Positions 33,801 through 42,014 of a stretch of DNA of 64,000 bases are shown here, in pieces; position 1 is the stretch's first letter, and every line of letters starts with the position of its first letter. The DNA lies in contig JAQISU010000070.1 in assembly GCA_029339505.1 (NCBI GenBank), positions 629,001-693,000 of the forward strand, in the 5' to 3' direction. The stretch is from Unio delphinus (taxonomy: Eukaryota > Mollusca > Bivalvia > Unionida > Unionidae). Below the pieces are notes generated by a model. That model did not search any database. It had not been told where the DNA came from and worked only from the letters and a program-made list of their open reading frames with translations. The translations under genes were made by a program, and so were the position numbers.

Positions 33801-35888
33801 AATAGTCAAATATGATTGCTAATGGTCACTCAGTAGTCATCCAAGTAAGAAAAGGGAAATATGATTGCAAATGGTCACTGAGTAGTCATCCAAGTAAGAA
33901 AAGGGAAATATGATTGCAAATGATCACTGAGTAGTCATCCAAGTAAGAAAAGGGAAATATGATTGCAAATGGTCACTGAGTAGTCATCCAAGTAAGAATA
34001 GTGAAATATGATTGCAAATGGTCACTCAGTAGTCCCAAGTAAGAAAAGGGAAATATGATTGCAAATGGTCACTCAGTAGTCATCCAAGTAAGAAAAGGGA
34101 AATATGATTGCAAATGGTCACTGAGTAGTCATCCAAGTAAGAAAAGGGAAATATGATTGCAAATGATCACTCAGTAGTCATCCAAGTAAGAAAAGGGAAA
34201 TATGATTGCAAATGGTCACTCAGTAGTCATCCAAGTAAGAATAGTGAAATATGATTGCAAATGGTCACTCAGTAGTCATCCAAGTAAGAAAAGGGAAATA
34301 TGATTGCAAATGGTCACTGAGTAGTCATCCAAGTAAGAAAAGGGAAATATGATTGCAAATGATCACTCAGTAGTCATCCAAGTAAGAAAAGGGAAATATG
34401 ATTGCAAATGGTCACTGAGTAGTCATCCAAGTAAGAATAGTGAAATATGATTGCAAATGGTCACTCAGTAGTCATCCAAGTAAGAAAAGGGAAATATGAT
34501 TGCAAATGGTCACTGAGTAGTCATCCAAGTAAGAATAGTGAAATATGATTGCAAATGATCACTGAGTAGTCATCCAAGTAAGAAAAGGGAAATATGATTG
34601 CAAATGATCACTGAGTAATCATCCAAGTAAGAATAGTGAAATATGATTGCAAATGGTCACTGAGTAGTCATCCAAGTAAGAATAGTGAAATATGATTGCT
34701 AATGGTCACTGAGTAGTCATCCAAGTAAGAATAGTGAAATATGATTGCTAATGGTCACTGAGTAGTCATCCAAGTAAGAATAGTGAAATATGATTGCAAA
34801 TGGTCACTGAGTAGTCATCCAAGTAAGAAAAGTGAAATATGATTGCAAATGGTCACTGAGTAGTCATCCAAGTAAGAATAGTGAAATATGATTGCTAATG
34901 GTCACTGAGTAGTCATCCAAGTAAGAATAGTGAAATATGATTGCAAATGGTCACTGAGTAGTCATCCAAGTAAGAATAGTGAAATATGATTGCAAATGGT
35001 CACTGAGTAGTCATCCAAGTAAGAATAGTGAAATATGATTGCAAATGGTCACTGAGTAGTCATCCAAGTAAGAAAAGGGAAATATGATTGCAAATGGTCA
35101 CTGAGTAGTCATCCAAGTAAGAATAGTGAAATATGATTGCAAATGGTCACTGAGTAGTCATCCAAGTAAGAATAGTGAAATATGATTGCAAATGGTCACT
35201 GAGTAGTCATCCAAGTAAGAAAAGGGAAATATGATTGCAAATGGTCACTGAGTAGTCATCCAAGTAAGAAAAGGGAAATATGATTGCAAATGGTCACTGA
35301 GTAGTTATCCAAGTAAGAATAGTGAAATATGATTGCAAATGGTCACTCAGTAGTCATCCAAGTAAGAATAGTGAAATATGATTGCAAATGGTCACTGAGT
35401 AGTCATCCAAGTAAGAATAGTGAAATATGATTGCAAATGGTCACTGAGTAGTCATCCAAGTAAGAATAGTGAAATATGATTGCAAATGGTCACTGAGTAG
35501 TCATCCAAGTAAGAATAGTGAAATATGATTGCAAATGGTCACTGAGTAGTCATCCAAGTAAGAATAGTGAAATATGATTGCAAATGGTCACTGAGTAGTC
35601 ATCCAAGTAAGAAAAGGGAAATATGATTGCAAATGGTCACTGAGTAGTCATCCAAGTAAGAATAGTGAAATATGATTGCAAATGGTCACTGAGTAGTCAT
35701 CCAAGTAAGAATAGTGAAATATGATTGCTAATGGTCACTGAGTAGTCATCCAAGTAAGAATAGTGAAATATGATTGCAAATGGTCACTGAGTAGTCATCC
35801 AAGTAAGAATAGTGAAATATGATTGCTAATGGTCACTGAGTAGTCATCCAAGTAAGAATAGTGAAATATGATTGCAAATGATCACTGC
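30845..35888 (+). repeat. 49-bp satellite, about 103 tandem copies
   Basis: The monomer is built from TAGTCATCCAAGTAAGAA, then AAGGGAAATATG or TAGTGAAATATG, then ATTGCAAATGGTCACTGAG, with a strict 49-bp step. Variants: AAAAGGG versus AATAGTG, GGTCA versus GATCA, and CTGAG versus CTCAG. Marker variants recur in blocks: AAAAGGTAAAT at 32184, 32821 and 33654, and GTCGTCC at 32317, 32954 and 33787. The spacings are 637 and 833 bp, or 13 and 17 monomers, showing higher-order duplication. The last 1.3 kb is more uniform (mostly AATAGTG with CTGAG). Small deletions occur near 31490 and 34034. Stops are frequent and 49 is not a multiple of three, so it is not coding. Confidence 0.98.
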
Positions 35889-35992
35889 ACGGATAGGATT
35901 TATTCATTAAGCCTGACTATTCTATCTGTGTTGCTATGCACATGCTAGTTAAAAAATTGGAATTTGTAGCAGGTACTGTTTTAGGTGATATA

Positions 35993-36260
35993 ACCAAAAC
36001 ACTGTCACATTGTAACTTAGGACTTGACAATGAACAGACAACCAAAACATTGTCACATTGTAACTTAGGACTTGACAAAGAACGGACAACCAAAACATTG
36101 TCACATTGTAACTTAGGACTTGACAATGAACAGGCAACCAAAACATTGTCACATTGTAACTTGTGACTTGACAATGAACAGATGACCAAAACATTGTCAC
36201 ATTGTAAGGACTTGACAATGAAGGGACAACCAAAACATTGTCAAATTGTTAGGACTTTAC
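35993..36260 (+). repeat. 48-bp minisatellite, about 5.5 copies
   Basis: ACCAAAAC starts at 35993, 36041, 36089, 36137 and 36185 (48-bp steps), then at 36229 after a 4-bp loss. The unit contains CATTGTCACATTGTAACTT and GGACTTGACAATGAACAG. Because 48 is a multiple of three, frames stay open on both strands (35917-36233), which is an artefact of periodicity. Confidence 0.95.
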
Positions 36261-36261
36261 A

Positions 36262-36946
36262 AGGTTAGAAGCATATGGTTATTCAGTTACACAGAAAAGT
36301 TTTTTGATGCTTCGAAGACAGTTTTGAATATTCAGATAAACCAAGGATAATCTAATCCCCTCACCCCTCCAAGCAATTTAATTGTGGGCTCCTAACATAC
36401 CATTGTAAAATAAATCGTACTACCTTATGTACATTAAAGGTTATTCATGTATATAATGGATGATTAGCTTTTCATTCCAAGTTTTACAGTTATAGTTTGA
36501 TAGCAATTTTTTTTAGGAGTGGGAAAACAATATTTTGCTTTATAAAAATGTATTTTTATAAGAAACTGATTTTTGTTGTTTAAAAAAGTAACTTGATTAC
36601 ATTGTCTGAAAGGGTACTGGCTGTTTAGAGAATGTCACAAGTGATGGAGGATGGTATTTTGGAGAGCAGCCCATCATACTTACTAGGTCATTTATGAGGA
36701 AAGCAAAATTTCATATTGTGTATATTATAATCATTGTCAGTATTACAATGTTTAATGTCATACTCAGTCACATGACTAAAATATTCAGATAAAAACTGCC
36801 CAAATAGATGTTCCAGATAAAAGCATGGGAGCTGATTGGTAGTGCAAAGTTACTTTAAATGATGTTGTGAAATGGTACAGCATATTCATGACTGATTCAG
36901 TTGCTAGAATGGAAAAGATGGGATACAAAGACCTTGTTTCCTGTAG
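36262..36946. other. Non-coding DNA, probably intron
   Basis: AT-rich with no repeats recognised. It ends in the pyrimidine-rich CCTTGTTTCCTGTAG acceptor of the exon candidate. Confidence 0.5.
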
Positions 36947-37150
36947 CTCAGTGGGTCCCTTTAATTCACAGAATTCCAATTTGGAATGTTCACAGCAATC
37001 ATTTCCACCAGCATCATGGACATCCTTACCACCAATATCACTCCCAACATCGTATCTTTATGCTGTTCATCCAACGAACGCGATGATGGGGCATCATTAT
37101 CAACGAGTTCACTTGGCGAGAAAGCTTTCACATAACCGCATTACTGCCAT
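36947..37150 (+). CDS. Internal exon candidate, Ser/Pro-rich protein of unknown function
   Basis: A 204-bp open stretch bounded by a good acceptor (CCTTGTTTCCTGTAG, ending at 36946) and donor (GTGAGT at 37151). Both ends are phase 2, so the exon is symmetric and could be skipped without a frameshift. It encodes 67 complete residues: a Ser/Asn/Gln-rich start (SVGPFNSQNSN), a Pro/Ser segment (FPPASWTSLPPISLPTS), then YLYAVHPTNAMMGHH and a basic end (YQRVHLARKLSHNRITA). No membrane segment, signal peptide or known catalytic motif is seen. The composition suggests a disordered linker of a nuclear or signalling protein, which is inference. The upstream ATG at 36867 is probably intronic. An alternative acceptor AG at 36951 is possible. 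Neighbours are a 48-bp minisatellite and nested SINEs. Confidence 0.5.
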
Positions 37151-37469
37151 GTGAGTAATTGAAAACTTTGTTAGCTTGTAGCATACTACTATTTTGTGTT
37201 AAAAGCTTCTGTTCCTTAAATACTTGTCAAAGCAAACTGCAAAAAAAAACAGATTTCCTAATTGCACAATGCACATGCAGTATTGAATACATGTAGTTTG
37301 TTGCTTATTTTACTGCATGCCATAAATTGGCACATTATGCAATGGTAGATCGGGGTCTGTGTTCTTTTGTAGTTGGTATAGACTTCTAAGCAATTATACC
37401 ATTAGTTGTGGCTTTAACAGTATAGAGTCAGGAGCCAGTGTTTATAGTTAGAAGTGGTCTTCAGTTATA
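37151..37469. other. Intron-like non-coding DNA
   Basis: Follows the GTGAGT donor. Contains a weak MITE-T-like piece near 37328-37400 (CACATTATGCAATGG, then AGATCGGGGTCTGTGTT). Confidence 0.45.
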
Positions 37470-38128
37470 CCACTCTGGTGGCCTTGTGGTTAGAGCATCT
37501 GCTGCAGAAGCAGGAGGTCATGGGTTCGATTCATGGCCGAGTCATACCAAAGACTTACAAAAATGGTACTAACAGCTGCCTCACTTGGCGCTCTGCATTA
37601 AGAGGTTAGTGTTAGGACTGGTCGGCCTGGTGTCAGGATAATGTGACTGGGTGGGACATCATGCAACATACATGTCTGCAACATGATGCCCCAGTGCTTG
37701 ACATCTATAAACTGCCTCACTGCAGATTTTGTTTGTTTGTTTGATTAGGATTTTTAACGTAGCTTTAACAATTTTTCAGTCATATCGCTACGATGTCTGC
37801 AGTGAGGCAGTTTATAGTGATGTCTAGCACTGAGACATCATGCCGCAGACATGTAGCATGATGTCTCACCCAGTCACATTATCCTGACACCAGGCCGACC
37901 AGTCCTAACACTAACCTCTTAATGCTGAGCGTCAAGCGAGGCAGCTGTTAGTACCATTTTTGTAAGTCTTTGGTATGACTCGGCCGGGGATCGAACCGAC
38001 GACCTCCCGCTTCCGGGGCGGACGCTCTAACCACTAGGCCACCGGAGCGGTTCGCCTCACTGCAGACATCATAGCGAAATTACTGAATTTTTTTTAAAGC
38101 TACGTTAAATATCCTAATCAAACAAACA
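37470..38128 (+). mobile_element. SINE-B (outer copy), interrupted by an inverted SINE-B
   Basis: The head begins at 37470 (CCACTCTGGTGGCCTTGTGG, B box GGGTTCGATTCATGG). The body reads to GCCTCACTGCAGA at 37726, and the remaining 3' end (CATCATAGCGAAATTACTGA, tail ATATCCTAATCAAACAAAC) resumes at 38067. The two halves are one SINE-B split by the opposite-strand copy at 37727-38053. Confidence 0.95.
37727..38053 (-). mobile_element. Young full-length SINE-B nested in SINE-B, inverted
   Basis: A complete 327-bp minus-strand copy with a perfect 13-bp target duplication GCCTCACTGCAGA (37714-37726 and 38054-38066). On its own strand it starts GAACCGCTCCGGTGGCCTAG, has A box TGGCCTAGTGG and B box GGTTCGATCCC, and ends in (CAAA)n. 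Its head keeps many CpGs (for example GAAGCGGGAGGTCGTCGG) that are mutated in other copies, pointing to recent insertion. It gives the best view of the family's 5' end. Confidence 0.97.
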
Positions 38129-38453
38129 TGTTCAGTTTTCCCCCACATGAAATTCTACAGCATAATTATATATAGTATTTACACGGTTGAATGATATACC
38201 ATGAGATGTACCGGTATACAATTTTCATTAAAAGGAATCAAGGCTTCAAAATGTGGTTCTATGCCTTTTCTTGTTTACAATCACATTTGCAGATTGATAA
38301 GTTGATAGTTTTTTTTCTTCAGTTTTTTTTAAATTCACATTGATTTAGTCAGTATAAGACACTCTTATTATTTAAACATGAAATATTGTTTTAATGAAGA
38401 AAGAGCATGTGTATTCATGTACTGAAGTGTGGAAATTAGCATGGAATAGAAAC

Positions 38454-38456
<3 letters not shown>

Positions 38457-38504
<48 letters not shown>
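38457..38504 (+). repeat. (TC)n microsatellite
   Basis: 24 uninterrupted TC units. Confidence 0.97.
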
Positions 38505-38507
<3 letters not shown>

Positions 38508-38589
38508 GTTTCACTTAACTTTACCATCATTCATAGGTTCAGAGACATTGTCAAAAGCTAAAATCCACAACGCTTTATATTTTATATTG

Positions 38590-38665
38590 AAAAGCATTGG
38601 GGAAAAACTGCACCTACGTGATTACGTGCAGTTATCCAGAGTGTGCAGTTAAGTGGAGTTGACTG
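38590..38665 (-). mobile_element. Solo terminus resembling a pogo/Tigger-like element
   Basis: Read on the minus strand from 38665, next to TA, the sequence is CAGTCAACTCCACTTAACTG then CACACTCTGGATAACTGCAC. This is the usual style of pogo-like ends. No matching left terminus was found, so it is a truncated copy or a chance likeness. Confidence 0.35.
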
Positions 38666-38669
38666 TAGT

Positions 38670-38860
38670 ACTAATCTGATATCCAGTATGATCACCATGG
38701 CAGCTGTCTTTTAAAAAATTATTTTTGTTTCTCCAAAACAGAAAGACAATTCTACAATGGTTTTTTGCCACGTTTTCTGCCTCGTTGATCCAAAATGAAA
38801 ATGGTGCCAATTTAACATCTAGAATTCTGGTAGAAAAAACAACACAAACGCCAAGGTCCT
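38670..38860. repeat. Copy of the dispersed motif seen at 6.1-6.9 kb
   Basis: Contains CTAATCTGATATCCAGTATG then ATCACCATGGCAGCTGT, and later CAAAATGAAAATGGTGCCAA then TTTAACATCTAGAATTCTGG. These are two tandem units of the motif. Confidence 0.55.
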
Positions 38861-39139
38861 GTGCAACTAGTTTCACATTTTAATCAATGCTTCATCAGGC
38901 ACTAAATGATTTGAATGTAATGGATGACGTCATTTATTTTAAAATAACAATTACGTCATCACGTAACATCATAAACGATATGCATCATCATAACAATTAT
39001 ATGCAATTCTATATGACAGGATCTATAAGATAAACGAGTCTCTAATGAAACATGGATTAATAAATTAATAAAATAAACTAGAGACAAACAGTCATGCATC
39101 TTGTTATAAAGGATATACAATATATCAGTTTAAATTATA

Positions 39140-39755
39140 CAATTTTATATAATGCACTGGCATCAAGTCCATTAGGATACAAAGTATCTAACTTGTGAAT
39201 CCAATAAGTTTCTTTTATGAGTCTGTTCATGTCACCATGCACAATATCAATTGGCATGAAAGAAAAATCAAGTCAAGAGTGATTATTTGTGTTAAAATGT
39301 GTTGAAATATTAGAGGATAACATAGGATCTCTATACTTTTTTAATATCAAAGCGATGACTATTCTATTCATTCTTTTAGAAACTTGTTGAAGTGTTTGTC
39401 CAACATATTGCATGCTACATTTTTTACAGGTTATTAAATAAATCACATCGGTTAATATGCAGTTTGTGTTTACACATAGAGAAAATACCTCTTTTGTATT
39501 AGCACTACTGAAAGAAATACTTTCTCTTATGTTTGCACATTGAGAGCACCAGCTTCTGTTACATTTTGATGACGAAAAGTGTATTTCATTATTAATTTTT
39601 TCTTTCTTTTTAGCTCTAAATAAAAAATCTTGCAAGTTCTTGGGTCTTCTAAAAGCGAGAATTGGTTTAGTTTTGTAAAGTGATTTAATGCTAGTTTCAT
39701 TGGATAAATTTAGAAGACTATAATATTTATTAATTATAGGACCTGTATTAGGCAA
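39140..39755 (-). pseudogene. PLE2 connector and GIY-YIG endonuclease, one late stop
   Basis: A 160-codon open frame (39755-39273). LAFRRPKNLQDFLFRA is the conserved Penelope connector motif. CNRSWCSQC looks like the Cys-rich pre-GIY region. YLITCKKCSMQYVGQTLQQV is the C-x2-C / YVGQT start of the GIY-YIG domain, followed by SKRMN with the expected arginine, and HFNTNNHS. After the stop (TGA) the same frame continues with DFSFMPIDIV and WIHKLDTLYPNGLDAS, the typical element ending. One nonsense change therefore cuts off the last roughly 40 residues. GIY-YIG nucleases nick DNA for target-primed insertion; this copy is probably inactive because the RT is absent. Confidence 0.86.
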
Positions 39756-39917
39756 TGAAGGATTATATTGTATTGTGAAAGGAATTACATCTCTCTCTAT
39801 TTTACATTATGTTAGTTTTAAAGCTTCATCTTGAGTAAGATTTCTGGCTTTGTTCAGCGCAGAACCAATTATATATGTAGGATATTATGTAGGATAATTT
39901 CTATTTTGGAAATAAGT

Positions 39918-40223
39918 TCATAATTTATTCAAAGAATTTTGTAATTGATAATCATCTGAAATAATATGTCTGTATCTTTTGGCCTGGCTATATGGTATAC
40001 CGTTTTTACATGACATTGGATGACATGAAGAATATTCCACATCTTTGATATGAATATTTGTAGAGATAGAGTAATCACTATTTTTTATTACATTTACATC
40101 TAAAAATGAAACCTGCATACTAGATGCAGTATAAGTAACATAATGTAATGTAACATCTAAGCAGCTATTATGAAAATCTAGTTTTTCTTTCTTAATAATA
40201 TCAGAAATGGGTTTTGTTCTCAA
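39918..40223 (-). pseudogene. PLE2 reverse transcriptase C-terminal fragment
   Basis: A 101-codon open frame. SSMQVSFLDVNVIKNSDYSI matches the conserved FLD strand of Penelope RT, and the frame continues STNIHIKDVEYSSCHPMSCK then NGIPYSQAKRYRHIISDD. The cysteine/histidine-rich CHP-x3-C-x-GIPYSQ block is highly characteristic. The catalytic aspartates would lie upstream and are not present, so the fragment cannot be an active RT. Stops at its end separate it from the endonuclease frame. Confidence 0.86.
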
Positions 40224-40235
40224 GAGTTAAGAGAA

Positions 40236-40534
40236 AGAAATGGTCTTATTTCAAATTTCTGGAAGTTCTATTTTTTGTCAGTAGATCATCTGTCTCTTAG
40301 AGGGACTCTTGTTCCAATTTCTTGTATTATGTATGAAATCTCTTTTTCAATAATAATATAAAAAGAATGAACATGATTCATTATGTTTGTGAAGACTTCA
40401 GACAGTCCTGAAATTAAAATTTCACAGAACCTGGAAATATTTAAACTTGTGATTGCATAACCAGGCAATGTGAAAGTTTAATTATGCTGCTTTTGTTGTT
40501 CTTGTTCTGCAGTTAGCACCATTTCTCAGAGGTA
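40236..40534. other. Non-coding DNA between PLE2 and SINE-A
   Basis: A 60-codon minus-strand frame (40286-40468) shows no recognisable RT motif. This may be host flank or unrecognised element sequence. Confidence 0.45.
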
Positions 40535-40544
40535 AGATTGTCAG

Positions 40545-40789
40545 CTGTTGTTGTTGTTTTAGGGTTTAGCGCCATTTTGCAGTACAAGATAGGCTATACA
40601 TGGCAGCCAATATTAATGGTGGAGGAAGAACCCAGGAAAACTCCGGATAGAACCACCAACCCATGAGAAGCTACTGGCAAACTTTCTCACATACCAACAT
40701 TGGCCGAATCTGAGACTCGAACCCACATAGACAGAGGTGAGATGGCAGTGATCCATAATGGTGAGCTCTTTAGACCACTCGGGTACCTG
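40545..40789 (-). mobile_element. SINE-A copy, minus strand, perfect target duplication
   Basis: The tail (TTGTTGTTGTTTTAGGG), body (GAAGCTACTGGCAAACTTTC) and head (TTAGACCACTCGGGTACC) are in reverse orientation. AGATTGTCAG flanks it at 40535-40544 and 40790-40799. Confidence 0.95.
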
Positions 40790-40799
40790 AGATTGTCAG

Positions 40800-41130
40800 T
40801 AAACTGTATTTTTAAAAAACCGGGGATATGAGGTCAGATGTCAGTTATCTGTAAAAGTCAACAACCTTAGCATCAGTACAATTGTTTTGCTAAAATTAGA
40901 AAAAACATATTTAGAGAGACAAATAAAAATAAGATAAACTCCAAAATTGCATTTCCATCATCATTTTAAGTCAAGTTACAAAAAGATTCTTTAAATTATG
41001 CCTTGGTGAACAACAAATTTCATAGTGCTTGTTCACTGTAAATTGTCTGTTCTTCACAGGTAAATTTTATTTAAACATAGATAGTGTCAAACCAATTATC
41101 CTAGAAGTACTGTCTGAAAAAGATCCTCCT
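40800..41130. other. AT-rich non-coding DNA
   Basis: No feature recognised. Confidence 0.55.
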
Positions 41131-41266
41131 TTGGAAATTGATGCAAAGCGGCTGACCCAAGTTTTATTGTAAAGTTTTTCTGTTGGAAATTGATGCAAAG
41201 CGGCTGACCCAAGTTTTATTGTAAAGTTTCTGTTGGAAATTGATGCAAAGTGGCTGACCCACCTGT
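41131..41266 (+). repeat. Three-copy tandem repeat, ~50-52 bp
   Basis: TTGGAAATTGATGCAAAG starts at 41131, 41183 and 41233, followed by GGCTGACCCA. A fourth, diverged unit appears after the neighbouring MITE-P, near 41458 (TTGGAAAATGATTTAAAGTG). Confidence 0.9.
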
Positions 41267-41444
41267 CACTAAAACCTACCTTGAAAGATCACTGCTATGT
41301 GAGATCATCTGTCATGAGAGATCACATTCGCAGTTTACAAATTGATTGATTACATATGATTGTGACCTGTTCTGGGAGACCAACTGTCTTGAGATACCAT
41401 AATTTTTAGGCAAAAGAAGTGGCCTTTCAAGATAGGTTTTACTG
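41267..41444 (+). mobile_element. MITE-P, second full-length copy
   Basis: Same 178-bp layout as 13904-14082. Left end CACTAAAACCTACCTTGAAA; right end, read inward, CAGTAAAACCTATCTTGAAA. It lies inside the ~50-bp tandem repeat, with three units to its left and one to its right. The TA flank is decayed. Confidence 0.82.
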
Positions 41445-41601
41445 GAGTAATGTTTCTGTTGGAAAATGATTTAAAGTGGCTGCCCCAAGTGTTATAGTAA
41501 TGTCTCTGTTTGACTGAATTTCTCCCCATCATATTGTCAAAACGTAATACATGTAATTAGCATGAGAACTTTATTGAGAAAGAAAAAGAAAATATACCAT
41601 C

Positions 41602-41747
41602 TATACTTGCCTATAAGAAGAGTCCAACTGCATATTGTACAGACCCAGATCTGTCATTACATCATGCACCCTAATGTGCAGGTGCATTATGATACAACAG
41701 ATCAAGTTCTTTGTTGTTTGACATTTGACTAGACTTATAAGAGAGTA
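41602..41747. mobile_element. MITE-T copy
   Basis: Left TATACTTGCCTATAAGAAGA then GTCCAACTGCA and CCAGATCTG. Right arm, read inward, TACTCTCTTATAAGTCTAGT then CAAATGTCAAAC. It is shortened in the centre relative to the 22574 copy. Confidence 0.75.
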
Positions 41748-41811
41748 CAGATGGTTTTTAAAAAATCATGTCATGTTCTTAGGGTTATTTTTTAGGAAAG
41801 AGAAGATACTG

Positions 41812-42012
41812 TATATACTCACTTATAAGTCAGCTCTAACTGCAAATGGCATACACTCAGATCTGCCACCACATAATCCACTGGCAGATCTGTTAGGATT
41901 AGTCAAATGAAGAAAGAACACATGCCAGACTCTTAAATGCTGGTGTATTTTGCAACTGCAGATCAGGGTCTATGTTGTTTGCATTTGGTCCTGACCTATT
42001 AGCAAGTATATA
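41812..42012. mobile_element. MITE-T copy
   Basis: Left TATATACTCACTTATAAGTC then CTGCAAATG and CAGATCTG. Right arm, read inward, TATATACTTGCTAATAGGTC then CAAATGCAAAC. It lies 64 bp from the preceding copy, as a close pair. Confidence 0.75.
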
Positions 42013-42014
42013 CG

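Larger units (their letters stand above)
38885..40235 (-). mobile_element. Penelope-like retroelement 2 (PLE2), 5'-truncated
   Basis: Read on the minus strand: an RT C-terminal part (40223-39918), a linker with a few stops, then connector plus GIY-YIG endonuclease (39755-39273), the family C-terminus (about 39272-39140), and a non-coding 3' end reaching about 38885. The RT palm upstream is missing, as expected for incomplete reverse transcription. It is better preserved than PLE1, with about four in-frame stops. Confidence 0.88.

Noticed and set aside
30845..35888. Regular repeat array that could be mistaken for a CRISPR array
   Set aside because: Monomers are contiguous with no unique spacers, and the surroundings are eukaryotic repeat-rich DNA; it is a satellite.
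35917..36233. Overlapping open frames on both strands with internal peptide repeats
   Set aside because: They arise because the 48-bp minisatellite period is a multiple of three; no splice signals or family likeness.
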